The notes beneath the pieces are model-generated. The model saw only the letters and a list, made by a program, of their open reading frames with translations. It made no database searches and was not told the origin of the DNA. Of a stretch of 64,000 bases of DNA, positions 59,019-64,000 are shown piece after piece. The position numbers were made by a program, and so were the translations under genes. Source of the stretch: Utricularia gibba (taxonomy: Eukaryota > Streptophyta > Magnoliopsida > Lamiales > Lentibulariaceae); assembly GCA_002189035.1 (NCBI GenBank), contig NEEC01000013.1, forward strand, positions 1,922,001 to 1,986,000, in the 5' to 3' direction. Numbering within the stretch: the stretch's first letter is position 1; every line of letters begins with the position of its first letter.

Positions 59019-61550
59019 ATGGGCAGGAAGGTGAAGCCCAAAAAAGCGAAACTGAAAAAAAAGGTTAAGCAGTTGGCGTTGTTGTTGTTGTTTTTTTTTT
59101 CTCTTACGCGGGGTTCTGCCAAGTAAATGGCGAATGAACTACTGATTTATTTGAAAAGTATTGGTTTTGAGTCCAGGGTGCGAAGAAGGCCGGTGGTTCT
59201 TCGGTGCCTGCTCCGCAATTGGAGCCCAGGGTATGGCGACCGGACGTAGACCGGTTGGAGGAGGGTGAGGAGCTGCAGTGCGATCCTTCTGCATACAATT
59301 CACTCCATGCTTTTGATATTGGATGGCCTTGCTTGAGGTAAAATTACCTTTTGTGTCTTATTCCTGGATACATTCATTTTCTAGAAGCCGTTCATCAAGA
59401 AATTTGGAGCTCCACGGCGCTTATGAGATAATGAGAGTTTGGTTGATGTAGAGTATGATTTGTGCGTGACAGTTTATTTCATGGGGTGCAGTTTTGATAT
59501 AATGCGCGATTCACTTGGCCTGAAGCGCACCAACTTCCCACATACTGTGTATTGTGTTGCTGGAACCCAGGTCAGTAAGTAGCATCTGCTAGCATGATCT
59601 ACCGGACACTTTTTCTGACCTTTTTGGGTCCCGTTTTGGTTTCAAGATAAGTGATCGCACTTTCTTTTCTATGATTTTAGGCGGAGAATGCTTCCTCGAA
59701 CTCCATTGCAGTATTTAAGGTGCTCAATATTTCCGGAAAGAAGCGCAGTTTAGTTCCTGACAAGATGAATGCGGATGGCTCTGGCACGGATAGTGAGAGT
59801 AGCGACAGTGATGACGATGACGAAGAGGATGGTACTGGATCTGGTGTCCCTGTTTTGCAGGTTTCCATCTGGAGCTTTAGGTTCATTGACTTGTTTTTTC
59901 TGTTGTGGTCAATTGTTGAGTTATATTGAATCACAGATTCGAAGAGTTTCTCACCAAGGATGTGTTAACCGGATACGTGCTATGCAACAGAACCCCCATA
60001 TTTGTGCTTCTTGGGCAGACACTGGCCATGTTCAGGTAAGAATTTCTTGCACCAGCACTCGGAAAAAATGCAATATTATCCACCTGGATGCACTTTCATC
60101 ACTTTTTTCAATGATAAGGCAAGCTTATGCCTTTCCAACTTGATCCTTGGCAGGTTTGGGACCTCAGTGCTCAGTTAAACTCGCTTGCAAATGATGCTGA
60201 GGCCGCAAATGGAGGAAACCTTGCTGGCAAGCAGCCTCCATTAGTTAAGTTCGGCGGACACAAGGATGAAGGCTATGCGCTTGATTGGAGCCCTTTAGTG
60301 GCTGGAAAGTTTGTTTCTGGTACATCTCTTTGAGCCATTTGAATGGTGTATCTTGGTGGTTATCATTATCCACGGATTTCAACTAGATTATCGTTTTATA
60401 GGGGATTGCAAAAGCTATATTCATCTTTGGGAGCCATCTTCTGGCTCGACCTGGAATATTGATGCTAAACCTTTTGTTGGTCATCGTGCAAGTGTGGAAG
60501 ATTTACAGGTACAGTGCTGCACTTTCCATTTGTATTGCGGTTTCAGGCATATGAGTTTTATTTGCACTAGTTGAAAATCGAATCTTTCTGCATATTCCCA
60601 TTGTCACTCGCAGTGGAGTCCCACAGAACCTGATGTATTTGCGTCGTGCTCGGTTGATGGTACTATTGCAATATGGGATATTCGTGTTGGGAAGTCGCCC
60701 GTGCTTTCCATGGAAGCTCACAAAGCTGATGTCAATGTTATATCATGGAACAGGTACCTAGAAGCCTATGTCTTTTTAGCAGCAACCTTGTGCATGCGTT
60801 TTCTCAGCTTCTGCTTATTACTTCCTCTAGCCTGGCAAGTTGTATGCTAGCATCCGGCTGTGACGATGGAACATTCTCAATTCACGACCTTCGGTTGCTC
60901 AAGGTATCATGTCTTTACTGCATCCTCGGTCAAACTCCCTCTGGTTCAAGCCCACATTCTCACATCTTTTTCCCTTCCACAGACTGCAAATCCCGTGGTT
61001 GCAAGCTTTGATTACCACAAGCATCCCATTACATCCATCGAGTGGGATCCAAACGAGTCCATGTTGGCCGTATCCTCCGCAGACAACCAGCTAACGTAAG
61101 AAATATAGTGCATTGCAGTTTCCATCACCATAACCATTGCCTTCTTCTTCTTCTCCCCCTTATGTGTCTGAATTTCCTGTCACTTTTTCTCCGTTCCCAG
61201 AATATGGGATTTTTCCCTAGAAAGAGATCAAGAAGAGGAAGCCGAATTCAAAGCCACAGTGAAAGGACAGGCAAACGCCCCAGAGGATTTACCACCACAA
61301 CTCCTCTTTGTCCACCAGGTGATACGATACACATTGCGCCCTTTGGCCCTGGTTTCTTCGCTTCCGATGTTGTCAACTCCGCTTGTTTCTGCAGGGGCAA
61401 AAGGACTTGAAGGAACTTCACTGGCATAAGCAGATTCCTGGTATGATCATGTCAACTGCTGCTGACGGCTTCAATGTGCTCGTCCCTCCAACATCGACAC
61501 ATCCCTCCCTGGAAACGCTCCTCCACCCTAACGCAGCAGACGCTGTCTGA
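59019..61550 (+). CDS. Glutamate-rich WD-repeat protein (GRWD1/At2g19540-like)
   Basis: Twelve exons: 59019-59063, 59177-59337, 59492-59570, 59681-59860, 59937-60035, 60154-60319, 60402-60508, 60614-60753, 60831-60903, 60983-61095, 61201-61318 and 61395-61550 (1,437 nt, 478 aa), all in phase. A lysine-rich start ([15 protein letters not shown]) precedes a histone-binding-type N-terminal segment ([20 protein letters not shown]). An acidic Ser/Asp stretch ([14 protein letters not shown]) and WD40 repeats follow, for example [36 protein letters not shown] and [20 protein letters not shown]. Animal and yeast homologues bind histones and act in 60S ribosome assembly (yeast Rrb1), so a nucleolar role is likely here. 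The C-terminal [10 protein letters not shown] is typical. No defect was seen. Confidence 0.95.
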
Positions 61551-61689
61551 TTCTCCTTCACGAAATGATCGCTGGAAATTTTATTATTATAATTTTATTT
61601 CCATGTATTTTCCATCGACTTTTGGTTTCAGTTAGATTTGATTTAATTTAATATAAACTTGTAATAACAATATCTGTTTCAATCGGTAT

Positions 61690-62110
61690 AAAGAAGCCAA
61701 CTTTTAAAGTTTAAAATTATAAAAAAAAAAGATATCACAAATTATCAAAATCATAATGAAAATCTAAACGATTTTCAAAATTTTTTAAAATTAAATCTGT
61801 TCATAACATCTTGAATCAACTCTAATTTTAAATGCAACAAAATATCATGTTAGGATTTTTAGTATATGCATATGAAATTTGATAAATTAAATGATATTCA
61901 TGTTAAAGTTATATCACGTTTTTATATCATATGGTTCAAAATGATGATAATTATATCGTATTCATATCTCATGTGAAGTGATATCTATATCACGTCTCAT
62001 ATAATGCATTGACTTAATGATTTAAAGATCAAAATCAGTTAGTTATAATAACATGTTGAATTAAATAAGTAATTTTATAAATTCGATAGATAATTATTTA
62101 TAATAAAAAT
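61690..62110 (+). repeat. Dispersed AT-rich repeat, copy 2
   Basis: It shares ordered blocks with 19,560-20,060: CAAAATCATAATGAAAATCT, then ATTTTCAAAATTTTTTAAAA, then ATCGTATTCATATCTCATGT, CACGTCTCATATAATGCATT and TTTTATAAATTCGATAGATA. No coding capacity and no clear ends were found. Confidence 0.6.
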
Positions 62111-62347
62111 TAAATTAAAGTATTTATGATATAATTTTAATATTTAAGGATATATTTAATTAAAATTAAAATTCCAATTTTTAAAATATTCGGTTGAATA
62201 TATTATGAAATAATTTAAATCTCAATTTAAAAATCATTCACGCGTCTCTGCCAATAAAATAAACAACGCTATTCTTTTCACCATTTTTACAAAGTTAAAA
62301 AGGAAAAAGGTTGTTGGAAATCCTACGGCAGGGGACCAGTGCTCCTC

Positions 62348-62456
62348 CACGTGTCGCCCGGTGACCGCTCTTTCTCCGGATCCAACGGCGGGAACCCTCG
62401 CGTTGCCCGCCACCACCAGCCTTTTACCTCTTTGACGGACACAGACAAGACACGTG
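62348..62456. promoter_or_regulatory. Pair of G-boxes upstream of the AAA-ATPase gene
   Basis: CACGTG occurs at 62348-62353 (context CCACGTGTCG) and at 62451-62456 (context ACACGTGGGG), 457-565 bp before the ATG. ACGTGTC/ACGTGG contexts match ABA-response (ABRE) elements. Relatives of the downstream gene are stress-inducible, which fits, but regulation here is inferred. Confidence 0.5.
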
Positions 62457-62912
62457 GGGCGATTCCTTTCTTAACTTTTTCTATTTTATTTTTGTCTTTA
62501 AATTTAAAAATTAAAATAATAATATTTTTTTGCAAAAATTAAATTTAATAAATATAATATTATTCGAAATTGGAAAACGGGAATTGTCCCAAATCGGGCA
62601 TCACTAAAATTCTATTCTTTTTAGATGAAATTTGGTACAATAAAAGTTGTACTTCTATACCACTTGGATGTTGTACGATAAACTGTACGTTTTATGAGTC
62701 CATGGAATCAGTAATTAGTATCCATGTTGATTGAAAATTGTAATATAATGAGTTGCTTATGTCTTGGGGGATATATATTTTATTTTATTTTATTTTTTAA
62801 TATATAATTAATCATTAACTTAGTATAAAAGGAAAGAAAGAGAGCCGTTTGGTTCGTCCTGAAAGGTCAAAACCAGAGTGCCCCTGAAGAAGCTCAGCCT
62901 GCTCCCACAACC

Positions 62913-64000
62913 ATGGCAGTTTCGATTCCGAGCATCCCGCCGCCGTCGTCTGTTTTCTCGGCCTACGCCTCCATCTCCGCCTTCTTCTTCCTCTTACAAA
63001 CCATAATAAACCAGTTTTTTCCAAGTTGGCTTCAAGAATACCTCCGGAGCCTCATTCTCCGATGGTTCTCTCCGACGTCCCGCACCGCTGCCGTCGTCAT
63101 CGAAAGATGGGATGGAATGTCGAGGAACGAAGTGTACGATGCCGCGGAAATCTACCTCTGCGCTAAAAACCGTCTCAACGTCGGGCGCCTCAAAGTCAGT
63201 AAGCGCTCCGCAGACTCTGAAATCTCCGTGAAGTTCGCCAGATCGGAGAAGATGGGCGATTTCTTCGAGGGCGTCAGCGTTGAATGGGAGTATTTCAAGG
63301 AAGAGTCCAAAGGCGGCGCTAGATCCATGGACGAGGACGCAGATGGGTCGTCTCCTGACTCGTGCAATCACTTCTTCGAGCTCTCGTTCGACAGAGCCCA
63401 CAAGCAGAAAATCATAGATTCCTACATTCCTTTTGTGATGGAGAGGGCGAAGCTGATCACAGAAGGGAAGCGCCTCATCAAGATCCATACTTTATCTTAC
63501 TCCTACTCTATGGGCGCAAACGGTGCCTGGGATTCGACCAATCTAGACCACCCATCCACCTTCACCACCCTCGCCATGGATCCCTTTCTCAAGAAATTCA
63601 TAATCGACGATTTGGACAGGTTCCTTCATCCCTTTTTCTGGAAAGTTTGATGTCCCTGCCATGAATAGCCAGATCAGGGTTCAATATCTGGAAATATGTG
63701 TTGCAACTTTTTTCATTTTAAAGCATCTGTAGCATCTGCAGTTGAATTTTGTGTCTGCATGCTCGTGTTTTCACAATGCGCATATGCAGATTTGTTGGGA
63801 GGAAGGAGCTGTATAAGAAAGTGGGGAAGGCCTGGAAGCGGGGGTACTTGCTGTACGGCCCGCCGGGCACCGGCAAGTCGAGCTTGATCGCGGCGATCGC
63901 CAACTACCTCAAGTTCGACATCTACGACTTGGAGCTTGGGAGCGTGAGGCGCGACTCTGATCTGAGGAAGGTGCTACTAAGGACCGCCAATCGGTCCATT
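62913..64000 (+). CDS. AAA-ATPase, AATP1/OM66 (BCS1-like) family, partial at window end
   Basis: Two exons are seen: 62913-63619 and 63790 onward, cut by the window edge. The N-terminal membrane segment (AYASISAFFFLLQTIINQFF) is followed by the AAA-associated domain found in plant AATP1 proteins (NEVYDAAEIYLCA, LSFDRAHKQKIIDSYIPFVM, FTTLAMDPFLKKFIIDDLDR). In exon 2 the AAA+ core starts with FVGRKELYKKVGKAWKRGYL and the Walker A motif LLYGPPGTGKSSLIAAIANY. The remaining ATPase core, including Walker B, lies beyond 64,000. Related Arabidopsis proteins sit in the outer mitochondrial membrane or ER and are induced by salt, ABA and pathogens. Many family members lack introns; one at this position is worth noting. 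The length of the missing part cannot be judged. Confidence 0.92.

Larger units (their letters stand above)
61551..62912. other. AT-rich spacer before the AAA-ATPase gene
   Basis: It holds the GRWD1 3' flank, a dispersed repeat copy (61,690-62,110), a G-box pair near 62,350-62,456 and the AAA-ATPase promoter. No gene was recognised. Confidence 0.6.

Noticed and set aside
1-64000. CRISPR arrays, operons, tRNA or rRNA genes
   Set aside because: The DNA is plant nuclear. I saw no spaced direct-repeat array, no rRNA sequence and no convincing tRNA cloverleaf, although a tRNA scan was not possible by eye.

Overview
This is nuclear DNA from a flowering plant, almost certainly a eudicot. The genes are split by many short AT-rich introns, and the spacers are AT-rich. 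The products are plant-specific: a DELLA repressor, a JAZ/TIFY remnant, MAP70, an MS1-type PHD protein, SOS1, an NPF8 peptide transporter, an INDETERMINATE DOMAIN zinc-finger protein, WAT1 and katanin p80. I cannot name the species; an asterid is only a guess. Fifteen gene models were built by hand from reading frames, splice sites and family knowledge, one more runs off the right edge, and there is one pseudogene. For nearly every model the exon lengths sum to a whole number of codons.

Layout. 1-12 kb: a plastid-type phosphohexomutase (-), a DELLA/GRAS gene (-) and a decayed JAZ gene (-). 12-17.5 kb: MAP70 (+) meets the MS1-like gene (-) tail to tail. 17.5-21.4 kb: gene-poor and AT-rich, with one copy of a dispersed repeat. 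21.4-30 kb: a 23-exon SOS1 Na+/H+ antiporter (+), a 237-239 bp tandem duplication just after its stop, then an NPF8/PTR2-like transporter (+). 30-32.3 kb: a miniature LTR retrotransposon (TRIM) and an LTR fragment. 32.3-42.6 kb: an IDD transcription factor (+), katanin p80 (-) and a DUF3755/SANT-like gene (-). 45.7-50.7 kb: a large PHD-finger gene (+) and a WAT1-type transporter (-). 53.6-57.1 kb: a YCED/DUF177 gene (+) and a RING E3 ligase gene (-). 57.6-61.6 kb: prefoldin subunit 5 (-) and GRWD1-like (+) share a short divergent promoter. 62.9 kb to the end: an AAA-ATPase (AATP1/OM66 type) cut by the window edge.

The genes form no operon-like pathway; this is ordinary euchromatin with mixed functions. 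The most informative pattern is technical. Five genes (DELLA, MAP70, IDD, the large PHD gene, WAT1) each need exactly one extra base, always inside a single-nucleotide run, to restore the family reading frame. That points to homopolymer undercalls in the assembly rather than five pseudogenes. Biological points of interest are the altered GID1-contact motifs in the DELLA protein, the JAZ pseudogene, three good GC-AG introns, the TRIM with related LTR fragments, and a dispersed repeat shared by 19.6 and 61.7 kb. I found no convincing undescribed multi-gene system.
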